A stretch of 50,874 nucleotides of DNA from a virus: IMG/VR virus record IMGVR_UViG_3300049259_000154, positions 1 through 50,874 of that record. The stretch is one strand, 5' to 3'. The notes beneath the pieces are model-generated. The model saw only the letters and a list, made by a program, of their open reading frames with translations. It did not search any database and had not been told where the DNA came from. Shown here piece after piece: positions 44,451 through 50,874 of the stretch; the stretch's first letter is position 1; every line of letters starts with the position of its first letter. A program made the position numbers and the translations under genes.

Positions 44451-44798
44451 CTAGGCCGCGACCGTGCTGCGAGCCCGGCGGGCGAGGCGCGTCTCGCAGA
44501 GGCGGCGGGCCTCCGCCGAGGCGTGATGGTGCGGGCAGCGCGGCGCCTCCGCGGTGAGCTTGCGGACGAGGACGCGCCGGAGCGACTCCCAGAACGGGTG
44601 ATGCGCGGCGCAGGCGGTGCCGAGGTTCTCCAGCTCGTACAGGGCGCCGCCCTCGGAGACGGCGACGATGTGGTGGACGTGGAGACGGCCGGTGCAGTCG
44701 CCGCCGAGGAGGCGGCTAACGGTGCAGCGCTTCTGATCGCGCACGAGAGCCCGCTTGCGAGCGACCTGCCACTGGAGCGTGTCGTAGATCGACTTCAC
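44451..44798 (-). CDS. HNH endonuclease
   Basis: A 115-residue HNH protein: WQVARKRALVRDQKRC near the N-terminus, GRLHVHHIVAVSEGGALYEL, ENLGTACAAHHPFWES. The HH...N...H set is complete. GTG at 44798 starts 83 bases inside the LAGLIDADG gene's end, a different frame. Two homing-type nucleases overlapping in this way suggests mobile DNA. Confidence 0.8.
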   Translation of the reverse strand: MKSIYDTLQWQVARKRALVRDQKRCTVSRLLGGDCTGRLHVHHIVAVSEGGALYELENLGTACAAHHPFWESLRRVLVRKLTAEAPRCPHHHASAEARRLCETRLARRARSTVAA

Positions 44799-45249
44799 GA
44801 AACTCTCGCACCTCCGCCAACTGCTTCTTCAACTCCGCCACGCGCTTCCAGTCGAGGGCGCGGCGTTCCCAGTACGTTGTGTGCACCGGCTGCATCGCCG
44901 CCATGACCGCGACCGCCTCGGCCCAGATCTCGAAGTCGCGCGCTTTCTTCGACCGCAGCGGGCAGAGCCGAAGTAACTCCACGACCGCTTGGCAATCCTC
45001 CTTCCGCTGGACGCGCCAGACCACGAGCGGCTTCCTGTTGCCCCCAGAGCGGGACGAGCCCAGACACTTCCCGAGCCCGGTCCGCGAGACGATCAGGGAG
45101 AGCACCTCCCGGTCGTCCGCGCGAAGCCCCACGGAGAGACGACAGACGAATCCCGGCCGGTTCGGCGTAATCGTGAACGACCCTTCGCCGTCGATCAGCC
45201 CGGCGAGCCAGTGACCGAAGCCATCCGCAGTGAGGGAGGAGAGATCCAC
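44716..45249 (-). CDS. LAGLIDADG homing endonuclease
   Basis: A 177-residue protein with GHWLAGLIDGEGSF at 12-24, the LAGLIDADG helix with catalytic acid, then CRLSVGLRADDREVLSLIVS and VVWRVQRKEDCQAVVELLRL, standard for single-motif members that dimerise. GTG at 45249. The C-terminal about 27 residues overlap the HNH gene and look like read-through of its 5' end, so the enzyme may be truncated or altered at its end. No intron or intein around it is evident. Confidence 0.82.
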   Translation of the reverse strand: MDLSSLTADGFGHWLAGLIDGEGSFTITPNRPGFVCRLSVGLRADDREVLSLIVSRTGLGKCLGSSRSGGNRKPLVVWRVQRKEDCQAVVELLRLCPLRSKKARDFEIWAEAVAVMAAMQPVHTTYWERRALDWKRVAELKKQLAEVREFREVDLRHAPVAGRSQAGSRARSEALHR

Positions 45250-45427
45250 GCGACGGAGCCAGGGTAGCCGTCGCGCAGGACGAGTCAGTGAACGCTACGC
45301 GCTCGCAGGAGTAGAGGTTCGCCTTGTCCATCGCGGATCACGCCGGAATCGTAGCGGTACCGGTCGGACGTATTACCGGCGGGTCGGCGAGTGAAACGCC
45401 TGCAACGGGGCGCGGCGGGGGAGCGTG
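45250..45427 (-). other. Non-coding region upstream of the homing endonucleases
   Basis: 178 bases with no convincing frame. Lower GC than neighbours, with CGGTAATAC near 45365-45375 and a TACCCT hexamer 11 bases before the LAGLIDADG GTG; either could be a -10 element. No copy of the palindromic motif. Confidence 0.4.
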
Positions 45428-46342
45428 CTACTGGCCGACGGCGGCGGCGGCGCGATGCTCGGCGAGCTGGCGGCGCTTCTCGCCCTCGGTCATCGCCGAG
45501 TCGCACGTCGTGATCTTCGTGCGGAAGTAGGAGACGACCGAGATGCGCTCGAACCCGGGATCCTCCATGACCTTGCCCGTCATGCTGCGCTTCACGGGCG
45601 GGTCGAAATCCGTATTACCGTGCCAACTGTGTGCGTCCATGAGGACGAGGTCGGAGTCCTGCATGTCGAGGCCGACCCGGTACTCGGGGAAGACGAGCAC
45701 GCCGCCCTTGTAGGAGCCCTCGCGGAAGACGGCGAGCGTGCTGACACCGGCGTCGAGATCGCCGGAGTCCTGGTGAACACCGGTCGGGTACGAGTTGTTG
45801 ACGGTGATTGTCGAGAACGGCGTCCCGGGGATGACCCAGTCGGGGTGCGTCTTGGCGACCTCGGCCATCTGGTTCGCGTACCGGTCGGGCGAGTCGGCGA
45901 GCATCCGTTCGCCGATGAACTCCAGGAGCGGCCAGAGCTGCCGGTACTTCTCTGTCTCCTCACCCGTCCAGGCGGTGAGGCGGCAGAACTTGCGGGGCCC
46001 TTGCGGCTCGAACGCGCCGAGCAGGGCGGACGGGACCGCCTTGCCGTACGACCGGGAGCCGGGGCCCTGGACGCGCGGGGTGCCACCGGCGAGGCCGCGG
46101 TTCGTCGTCGTCGCGTTCTTCAAGCCGTGCAGGATCGGCCACGCCTGCTCGCGCAGCTCCGGCGGGATCATGTTGCGCCGGTAGATGCAGAGGAGCTTGC
46201 CGTCCGGCTTCAGGATCTTCACGTCACCGGTCGGGACGAGGTTGAAGTCGTCCTCGGTGAGCACCTTCCCGATCTTCTCCTCCAGCTCGTCCGCGGGGAT
46301 GCGGGAGCGGAGCCTGAGTTCGACGAGGGGCCGGTCGGTCAC
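45428..46342 (-). CDS. TET/JBP-type 2-oxoglutarate/Fe(II) dioxygenase
   Basis: A 304-residue dioxygenase: PTGVHQDSGDLDAG with iron ligands His190 and Asp192, GGVLVFPEYRVGLDMQDSDL, MDAHSWHGNT with distal His241, and ERISVVSYFR with Arg266 for 2-oxoglutarate. This wording matches the TET/JBP family that oxidises the methyl group of thymine or 5-methylcytosine in DNA, used by phages to start base hypermodification. Start GTG at 46342. Next upstream are a kinase and an amino acid:DNA transferase-like gene, a coherent pathway. Base specificity is not decided by sequence. Confidence 0.87.
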   Translation of the reverse strand: MTDRPLVELRLRSRIPADELEEKIGKVLTEDDFNLVPTGDVKILKPDGKLLCIYRRNMIPPELREQAWPILHGLKNATTTNRGLAGGTPRVQGPGSRSYGKAVPSALLGAFEPQGPRKFCRLTAWTGEETEKYRQLWPLLEFIGERMLADSPDRYANQMAEVAKTHPDWVIPGTPFSTITVNNSYPTGVHQDSGDLDAGVSTLAVFREGSYKGGVLVFPEYRVGLDMQDSDLVLMDAHSWHGNTDFDPPVKRSMTGKVMEDPGFERISVVSYFRTKITTCDSAMTEGEKRRQLAEHRAAAAVGQ

Positions 46343-46352
46343 GGTGCAGATC

Positions 46353-46958
46353 CTAGCGAGGAGGACGGGCGGCCATGACCGTAGTGACGACGGGGTCGCC
46401 GTAGCGGAGGAGGTCGGCGAGCAACTCGACCGGGGCCCGCTCCGCGTTGAGCATGTAGACGTCCGGCCAGCCGCGGGCGAGGTTGCGGGCCTTCGTCACC
46501 CGTCCCTTCACCCACGAAGCGTCCTGCGGCGCGACGCCCAGCGACGAGGCCCGGGCGAGCCGCCGCTTCTCGGCGACGTCCGCGCCGACCGAGAGGTAGG
46601 CGACGTTGACGCGCCAGCCCGCGGCGACCGCGGCGTCGAGGAACTTGCGGTTGGCGAGCCGGTCGCCCTCACCGAGAACGTACGGGATGCGCTTGCGGGC
46701 GAGCCAGTCGACGACCTTCGGCTGGACGTTCATCGGGAGTGCGTCCGTGCCCGAGAACGAGTCGCGGTGCGCGCCGAGCTCGACCAGGGCGGCGTCCGGG
46801 TAGAGGCGGTGCGCGAACGGCCGGTCGTGCTCGACGAACGAGAGGCCGGAGAGGATCGCGTCGGCGAGAGTGCTCTTGCCGGAGCCCGGCTGGCCGATCA
46901 GGTAGAGGAGGTTGCCGGGGACGCGGTGCAGCGTCGACGAGGGAGCACGCTTCTTCAC
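46353..46958 (-). CDS. P-loop kinase, possible 5-hydroxymethyl-base DNA kinase
   Basis: A 201-residue P-loop protein: Walker A GQPGSGKST at 22-30, HDRPFAHRLYPDAALVELGA, YVLGEGDRLANRKFLDAAVA and VAYLSVGADVAEKRRLARAS, the pattern of small AAA-free kinases of the phage base-modification type. In thymine hypermodification such kinases phosphorylate 5-hydroxymethyluracil in DNA. GTG at 46958 overlaps the previous stop. The assignment rests on the P-loop plus the gene neighbourhood. Confidence 0.75.
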   Translation of the reverse strand: MKKRAPSSTLHRVPGNLLYLIGQPGSGKSTLADAILSGLSFVEHDRPFAHRLYPDAALVELGAHRDSFSGTDALPMNVQPKVVDWLARKRIPYVLGEGDRLANRKFLDAAVAAGWRVNVAYLSVGADVAEKRRLARASSLGVAPQDASWVKGRVTKARNLARGWPDVYMLNAERAPVELLADLLRYGDPVVTTVMAARPPR

Positions 46959-47134
46959 GACGGGCCGCTCAGTTTTGCAGCCGCGAACTCCAATGCTTCT
47001 ACGAGACGGGCTCGTCGGATCGCCGCAGCGAGCATCAGGTGGTCTCGTTTGCTCGCCCCAGCCGATGTCTCGCGTACGGCTGCGAGCCGTTCGGCCTCCT
47101 GTTGGAGTAGGACGGCCGCTTCCTGAGCGTTCAC
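46955..47134 (-). CDS. Small helical protein in modification operon, 59 aa
   Basis: GTG at 47134 and TGA at 46955 overlap both neighbours by 4 bases. Two helices (AQEAAVLLQQEAERLAAVRE; HLMLAAAIRRARLVEALEFA). May be an accessory subunit; no family recognised. Confidence 0.58.
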   Translation of the reverse strand: MNAQEAAVLLQQEAERLAAVRETSAGASKRDHLMLAAAIRRARLVEALEFAAAKLSGPS

Positions 47135-48246
47135 CGGAAGACTCCGAGGGCGAGCGTCTTCACGTCGTCGTCGAAGGTCGACCAGTATTTCGGGTAGTCG
47201 TGGCCGAGCACGATCACCTCGCCAGTCTCGCGGTAGTGGTTCTGCTTGACCGGTGCGACGCCCGGGTCGCCCGGCATGTCTTCCAGCCGGAGGTACTTCG
47301 GGAGGCACTCGGCGCGGGCCGCCCAGAACGTGTCGTGGACGAACGCGAGCGTCTCCGGCGCGTCTTCCCAGGCTCGGCAGGCGGCGACGATGCGGTCGTA
47401 GAGCATGTCGTTGTAGACGCCCGCGTAGCGGCGGTTGGGGCGGTGCCAGCTCTTGTAGGTGCAGAGGGCCGACTCCAGCGTGAAGTACGAGACGTCGGGT
47501 TCCCACGGCTGACCGGCGCCGCGAGCCCGCGCCTCGGCGAGCAGGGAGGCGCCCTCGGCGTCGAGGTAGGAGAGGATCGAGCGGTCGTAGTGGCCGTCGA
47601 AGTCGGGGTTGGACTCGTGCCAGTCCATGTGGTCGAGGCCGGTGACGATGCAGAGGCCGTTGCGGTGCGACCGCGACCCGGTCAGGTCGTCGAGGAAGAG
47701 GCGGTCGCAGTCGACCGGGACGCCCATGATGCGGAGGTACTCCAGGTACGAGAACGAGGAGAGGCGGCCGAACGAGTCGATGGCCTCGGCGGCGACCCAG
47801 GCGCGCGGGAACCCGAGCCCGGACTGCGCCTCCCAGAAGTCGGACTGGGTGCGGTCGCGGAGGAGGCCGAGGTAGGAGGCGACCGCGGCCTCGAATGCGG
47901 GCTTGTGGTGGCGGCGGTCGGTGTCCCAGCCGAGCCGCTTGTAGTTGTCGCGCCAGAACGCGATGCAGGCGTCGGCCTCGGAGGGCCGCGACCCGGCGGC
48001 GTGGAGGAGGAGCGATGTGACGGGGTGCTGCGTGTTGCCGTTGAGGAACGCGAACCAAAGCGCCTGCTCCTCGTCCCAGCCGAACCGTTCGCGGAGCCAC
48101 GGCATCAGGTAGTAGACGGCGCCCGGATGCGACCGGTGGCGGAGGTGGAACTCATAAAAGTCGTGGAAGACCTCGCGGCGCCGCTCCGGCAGCCGCCAAT
48201 CAGTCCGCGCCTGAGCAGGCAACATCTCTTCGCGCGGAGGGATCAT
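47131..48246 (-). CDS. Amino acid:DNA transferase / AGPT-pyrophosphorylase-like protein
   Basis: A 371-residue protein with VFHDFYEFHLRHRSHPGAVY, WDEEQALWFAFLNGNTQHPV, YKSWHRPNRRYAGVYNDMLY and KQNHYRETGEVIVLGHDYPK. These segments resemble the alpha-glutamyl/putrescinyl-thymine pyrophosphorylase and amino acid:DNA transferase group (clade 3 type) that attach amino acids or amines to activated 5-hydroxymethyl bases. ATG at 48246 overlaps the ParB stop (ATGA). It sits between ParB and kinase genes, consistent with a hypermodification operon. The exact substrate is unknown. Confidence 0.7.
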   Translation of the reverse strand: MIPPREEMLPAQARTDWRLPERRREVFHDFYEFHLRHRSHPGAVYYLMPWLRERFGWDEEQALWFAFLNGNTQHPVTSLLLHAAGSRPSEADACIAFWRDNYKRLGWDTDRRHHKPAFEAAVASYLGLLRDRTQSDFWEAQSGLGFPRAWVAAEAIDSFGRLSSFSYLEYLRIMGVPVDCDRLFLDDLTGSRSHRNGLCIVTGLDHMDWHESNPDFDGHYDRSILSYLDAEGASLLAEARARGAGQPWEPDVSYFTLESALCTYKSWHRPNRRYAGVYNDMLYDRIVAACRAWEDAPETLAFVHDTFWAARAECLPKYLRLEDMPGDPGVAPVKQNHYRETGEVIVLGHDYPKYWSTFDDDVKTLALGVFR

Positions 48247-48929
48247 TTTTCGGCGAGAGCGGCCTGCTCGTGGAGGGCGCGAGCGACCGCCCCGGAGACG
48301 TCGGTCTGGCCGTACTCCTTCCGCAGCACCTTGACGTGCAGCTCGAAGTCGGTGACCTGATCGTCGGCGAGCACGAGGAACAGCTCCTTGTACGTGTTCC
48401 CGGCGGCCAGGCGGGCGGCCCGTTCGGCCAGCTCCTCCTCGGTCGCGGCGAACCCGCCGCCGAACTCGGCGCGCTCCGTCTCCTTCACGGCGTCCTGCAT
48501 TGAGCGGAGGTCTTCGACGTCGTCGACCATGTAACCGGTGCCTTCCCACTCGCCCGTCTCTTCCAGCTCCTCCAGCATGGCGAGCAGCTCGTCCTTCGCG
48601 TAGTCGCCGAGGTCGGAGGTGCGGTTGTCGGCGAGGAGGTAGCGGCGGGCCTGCTCCGGGGACGCGAACTTGTGGGCGACGGCGGCGATGTGCGTCCAGC
48701 CGAGGGAGAGGGCAGCCTTGTAGGTGTGGTTCCCGGCGACGATGTAACGGCCGTCGGTGAGGATCGCGCGCACCTGCCCGAACCGTTCCAGGCTCCGGGC
48801 GATCTCCGGGGTGACGCCGCGGCGCGGGTTGCGGGGATGCGGCTCGATGGTGGCGACGTCGACGAGGTGCTTGCGGAGCCCCGGGGCGCCCTTCCAGACC
48901 TTCTTAGGCGGCACGAGCGAGCACCTCAC
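48243..48929 (-). CDS. ParB-like nuclease/CTPase-domain protein
   Basis: A 228-residue protein: IEPHPRNPRRGVTPEIARSL, ILTDGRYIVAGNHTYKAALS with the ParB catalytic-type motif GNHTYKA at 66-72, and KFASPEQARRYLLADNRTSD, then a helical C-terminal region. ParB domains in phages are often encoded beside modification enzymes. GTG at 48929 is used; GTG at 48914 is an alternative. Likely coupled to the transferase downstream. Confidence 0.85.
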   Translation of the reverse strand: MRCSLVPPKKVWKGAPGLRKHLVDVATIEPHPRNPRRGVTPEIARSLERFGQVRAILTDGRYIVAGNHTYKAALSLGWTHIAAVAHKFASPEQARRYLLADNRTSDLGDYAKDELLAMLEELEETGEWEGTGYMVDDVEDLRSMQDAVKETERAEFGGGFAATEEELAERAARLAAGNTYKELFLVLADDQVTDFELHVKVLRKEYGQTDVSGAVARALHEQAALAEK

Positions 48930-48975
48930 TCATCGCCCTGATCGCTTCGGTGACGCGGGCGGCGTCAGCGGCCAC
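48904..48975 (-). CDS. Possible tiny protein before ParB, 23 aa
   Basis: GTG at 48975 has a strong AGGAGGCAGTCC site; the frame (VAADAARVTEAIRAMSEVLA) stops at 48904, overlapping the ParB start in another frame. It may exist mainly to couple ParB translation. Confidence 0.35.
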   Translation of the reverse strand: MAADAARVTEAIRAMSEVLARAA

Positions 48976-49126
48976 GGACTGCCTCCTGTAGCTTCGCGCC
49001 GACCCGCCGATTCCACTCCATGTAGCTGCGCTCCTCACCGCACCGGGCGCACTCCTGGTAGACCTCATAGGCGCCTTCGAACCCGCGCCCGCTGACGTAG
49101 CGGCAGACGAGGTGGCCTTCACGCGA
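48965..49126 (-). pseudogene. Zinc-ribbon gene lacking its 5' end
   Basis: The frame from 49126 to 48965 encodes GHLVCRYVSGRGFEGAYEVY, ECARCGEERSYMEWNRRVG and a basic end, a convincing zinc-ribbon pattern, but no ATG, GTG or TTG start precedes the first Cys. It abuts the end of the MT-A70 gene, where base composition changes. Likely cut off by recombination or insertion. Confidence 0.5.
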
Positions 49127-49802
49127 CTAACTCCACATCCGAATCGACCTCGTTACCCCAAACGTCCCAGCCCAGACGCTTGATACGAGCGAACAACTCC
49201 AAGCGCGGGCCAGGTGAGCACTCCTCAGCGAGGTCATAGAACGCAGCAGGCTTCTCGGAATGGTTGCCAGCACGAGGCCACAGGAAGGCGGTGGGATACG
49301 CCTTCGTGGTCTGCAACCGAAGCGAGCCGCGCACGCAGAACAAGAAGTGCTCGGTCGCACCCCGGAAGTAGTAGCCCGTCTTCATGGACGGAGTACCGTC
49401 CGGCTTCATCTTGACCCAGGTGCAGACCGTGATCGGCCGGAAGCCCCACGCTTTGGCGACCTCGTGGGCCTCGACCATGAAGGCGTTAGTCGTCCACAGG
49501 TACAGGTGGGCGTCATGCGCGACCGGAGGCGCAAGCGCGCAGATGTCCTCGATGGTGAGCACGCCGTAACGCTTCTCAGACCCGACGCCTGCGAGGTCGT
49601 TCTGCCAGCTATTCGGACGGTGCGCCGGACTCGATTGCAACGGCCCGCCTCCGGGCGTCTTGTACGGCCATGGCGGGTCGGCCACGATGGTCGAGTATCG
49701 CCGCAACGAGGTCGCGGCAGAGGATGCCTCCCCCGTCGCGCCGTGGCAGTCGTCGGCCGCGCAGTACTCGTTAGAGCCACAGGTGCAGACGTATTCAGGC
49801 AT
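49119..49802 (-). CDS. MT-A70 family adenine methyltransferase
   Basis: A 227-residue enzyme: IVADPPWPYKTPGGG with catalytic DPPW at 42-45, LYLWTTNAFMVEAHEVAKAW, and RGATEHFLFCVRGS. These are typical of phage MT-A70 proteins that methylate adenine N6 in DNA. A Cys-rich N-terminus (YVCTCGSNEYCAADDC) may bind zinc. ATG at 49802 overlaps the previous stop by 8 bases. Third-position GC is lower than in genes to its left, suggesting recent exchange. Confidence 0.86.
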   Translation of the reverse strand: MPEYVCTCGSNEYCAADDCHGATGEASSAATSLRRYSTIVADPPWPYKTPGGGPLQSSPAHRPNSWQNDLAGVGSEKRYGVLTIEDICALAPPVAHDAHLYLWTTNAFMVEAHEVAKAWGFRPITVCTWVKMKPDGTPSMKTGYYFRGATEHFLFCVRGSLRLQTTKAYPTAFLWPRAGNHSEKPAAFYDLAEECSPGPRLELFARIKRLGWDVWGNEVDSDVELVA

Positions 49803-50169
49803 CTTCAGCGGTGGCCCCATTGGCAAGCTCAGCCTCCAGGCGGGCGCGCTCCTCCGGGTCGAACAGAGCCAAATAGCCCTCCAACCCCTCGGGATGCGAG
49901 TGACGGAGGTAGCGGGCATAAGCCAGCCGCCCCTCGAAGGAATCCATCTGGCCGATCTGGATCATGCGATCTCTCCTCAGTCGTTCGTTCTCGGCCACGA
50001 GCGCGTCGAGCGGGTCGGGGACGCCGCCGTGAATCGAGCAGTCCTCGCTCGTCGTCGTGCGCGTAAACCCGTCCTCGCTCCACTGGCAGTGACAGACCTT
50101 CGTGTAGTGCTCGCGCACCGCGTCGGCCCGCGACGAAGTTGCGGCACTTGACTCATTAGACGGCTGCAT
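49795..50169 (-). CDS. Hypothetical protein, 124 aa
   Basis: ATG at 50169 with GGAGGCGTC upstream. Contains YTKVCHCQWSEDGFTRTTTS and a helical C-terminus (RLAYARYLRHSHPEGLEGYL; PEERARLEAELANGATAEDA). No family recognised. Confidence 0.6.
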   Translation of the reverse strand: MQPSNESSAATSSRADAVREHYTKVCHCQWSEDGFTRTTTSEDCSIHGGVPDPLDALVAENERLRRDRMIQIGQMDSFEGRLAYARYLRHSHPEGLEGYLALFDPEERARLEAELANGATAEDA

Positions 50170-50395
50170 GACGCCTCCACTCCCGCGCTCGCCGCGCATC
50201 GCGCATGGTGGCGCGAGCGATGTAGCGCATGTAGGGACTCTCGTGCCGTCGAGTGAACAGGTCGTGGATCACGCGCTTGGCGAATGGCTGTAGGCCGGAG
50301 TCACGACCCTGCGCGGCAGACGGTTTCGGGCGCAGCGGGCCACGCTCGCTCGGAGGCCGAGGCTGCGGCGACTGGAACCCTCTAGGCGAGTCCAT
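50156..50395 (-). CDS. Basic hypothetical protein, 79 aa
   Basis: ATG at 50395 with AGGAGGCTTC upstream. Pro/Ser-rich N-terminus and FAKRVIHDLFTRRHESPYMR, ATMRDARRAREWRRHAAV. Possibly nucleic-acid-binding. Function unknown. Confidence 0.58.
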   Translation of the reverse strand: MDSPRGFQSPQPRPPSERGPLRPKPSAAQGRDSGLQPFAKRVIHDLFTRRHESPYMRYIARATMRDARRAREWRRHAAV

Positions 50396-50591
50396 GAAGC
50401 CTCCTGAAATAGTCGAAGACGTACTCGGGCGGACGCCCGAGGCCGATGGCACCGACCTCCTCGGGAACTTCGCCCGGCGTCTCGCCGAGATCAGCGCAGA
50501 GCGCGAAGTAGTTCTCGACCAAGTGCGGGTTCCGTTCAAGGAATCCACCGGGCGCGGGCGTGTAAGCGGCAGGCTGTTCGTTAGTCGGCAT
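50382..50591 (-). CDS. Hypothetical protein, 69 aa
   Basis: ATG at 50591. Contains NPHLVENYFALCADLGETPG and GRPPEYVFDYFRRLHGLA. Overlaps both neighbours. Function unknown. Confidence 0.58.
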   Translation of the reverse strand: MPTNEQPAAYTPAPGGFLERNPHLVENYFALCADLGETPGEVPEEVGAIGLGRPPEYVFDYFRRLHGLA

Positions 50592-50874
50592 CGACGCTCA
50601 CCCTTATCTGGCCGTGCTGCTCCACGAAGGCCACGATCTGCGTCAGCCGCTCAGCCGTGACTACCTCGTCACCGATCTGAACCTCGACCGTGCCGTTGTC
50701 CCACACGTCGAGCTGGACTTCGGGCGTGCCGGTGAGGATGTGCTTCTCCTCGATCTTGGCGGGCATTACGCCCTCCTCTCGGTATGGCCGCTCGACCAGC
50801 TCCTTCCTGATGCGCTCGGCCTGCGTGTCGGTGAGCCAGCCTCCCTCGCCGAAGAACTCGGCGTCGTGCTTCTC
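50581..50874 (-). CDS. Partial gene at right edge, possible internal start
   Basis: The frame is open to the window edge and reads EKHDAEFFGEGGWLTDTQAE before an ATG at 50766 that has GAGGAGGGC just upstream. Either one longer gene enters from the right, or a 61-residue protein (start MPAKIEEKHILTGTPEVQLD) begins at 50766. The small protein is beta-rich and acidic. Function unknown. Confidence 0.55.
   Translation of the reverse strand, partial: EKHDAEFFGEGGWLTDTQAERIRKELVERPYREEGVMPAKIEEKHILTGTPEVQLDVWDNGTVEVQIGDEVVTAERLTQIVAFVEQHGQIRVSVDAD

Noticed and set aside
44716-45249. LAGLIDADG protein as an intein
   Set aside because: No splicing blocks or flanking extein frames; it starts independently after a non-coding region.
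44795-45331. Alternative minus-strand frame over the LAGLIDADG gene
   Set aside because: It lacks any family pattern, while the other frame holds a canonical LAGLIDADG motif.
1-50874. Integrase, repressor, attachment site or CRISPR array
   Set aside because: No tyrosine or serine recombinase, CI-like repressor, att-like repeat or spaced repeat array was found, so temperate lifestyle is not claimed.

Overview
The window is a densely packed segment of a tailed double-stranded DNA phage with a high-GC genome. Almost every gene lies on the minus strand, so biological order runs from high to low coordinates. Neighbouring genes typically overlap by 1 or 4 bases (TAATG, ATGA, GTGA), which points to long translationally coupled operons. 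Several features suggest an actinobacterial host: high GC at third codon positions, an actinophage-type portal and capsid protease, an mIHF-like nucleoid protein, and many start codons placed only 6-10 bases downstream of a -10-like hexamer, as expected for leaderless mRNAs. No integrase, repressor or attachment site is visible, so lifestyle cannot be decided from this window.

Right end (about 45.4-50.9 kb) holds DNA-modification genes: a TET/JBP-type 2-oxoglutarate dioxygenase, a stand-alone P-loop kinase, an amino acid:DNA transferase / alpha-glutamyl-putrescinyl-thymine pyrophosphorylase-like protein, a ParB-like protein and an MT-A70 adenine methyltransferase. Together they look like a post-replicative base hypermodification pathway. 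The outermost 1.7 kb is lower in GC and looks recently exchanged.

The middle right (about 30-45 kb) is an early-type region of small, mostly unknown proteins, with SSB, a UvrD-like helicase, a SLOG-fold protein, an HExxH protein, a secreted cysteine-containing protein, and an overlapping LAGLIDADG/HNH endonuclease pair. Four transcription units here start with the same bipartite module: a 25-bp box, 47-48 bp, then a GTATCCTGATAC palindrome and a fixed leader with two in-frame starts.

The region from 20 to 30 kb carries a GroES-like protein, the terminase small subunit, an mIHF-like protein, two HNH endonucleases, an SPPY-type DNA methyltransferase and the terminase large subunit. From 7 to 20 kb come a papain-like protease, a glycoside-hydrolase-like protein with a polyproline linker, a sugar epimerase/dehydratase, four glycosyltransferases, many small membrane proteins and a tRNA with anticodon CAT. 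The left end (1-7.2 kb) holds the portal, a fusion of 2H phosphoesterase, ADP-ribosyltransferase and MuF domains, the prohead protease and a truncated gene at the edge. The major capsid and tail genes presumably lie beyond the left edge.

The most striking observations are the hypermodification cluster, the triple-domain MuF protein likely carried in the head, a stranded duplicate of the epimerase N-terminus beside an HNH gene, the repeated palindromic promoter system, and two short plus-strand membrane-peptide genes running against the otherwise uniform direction.
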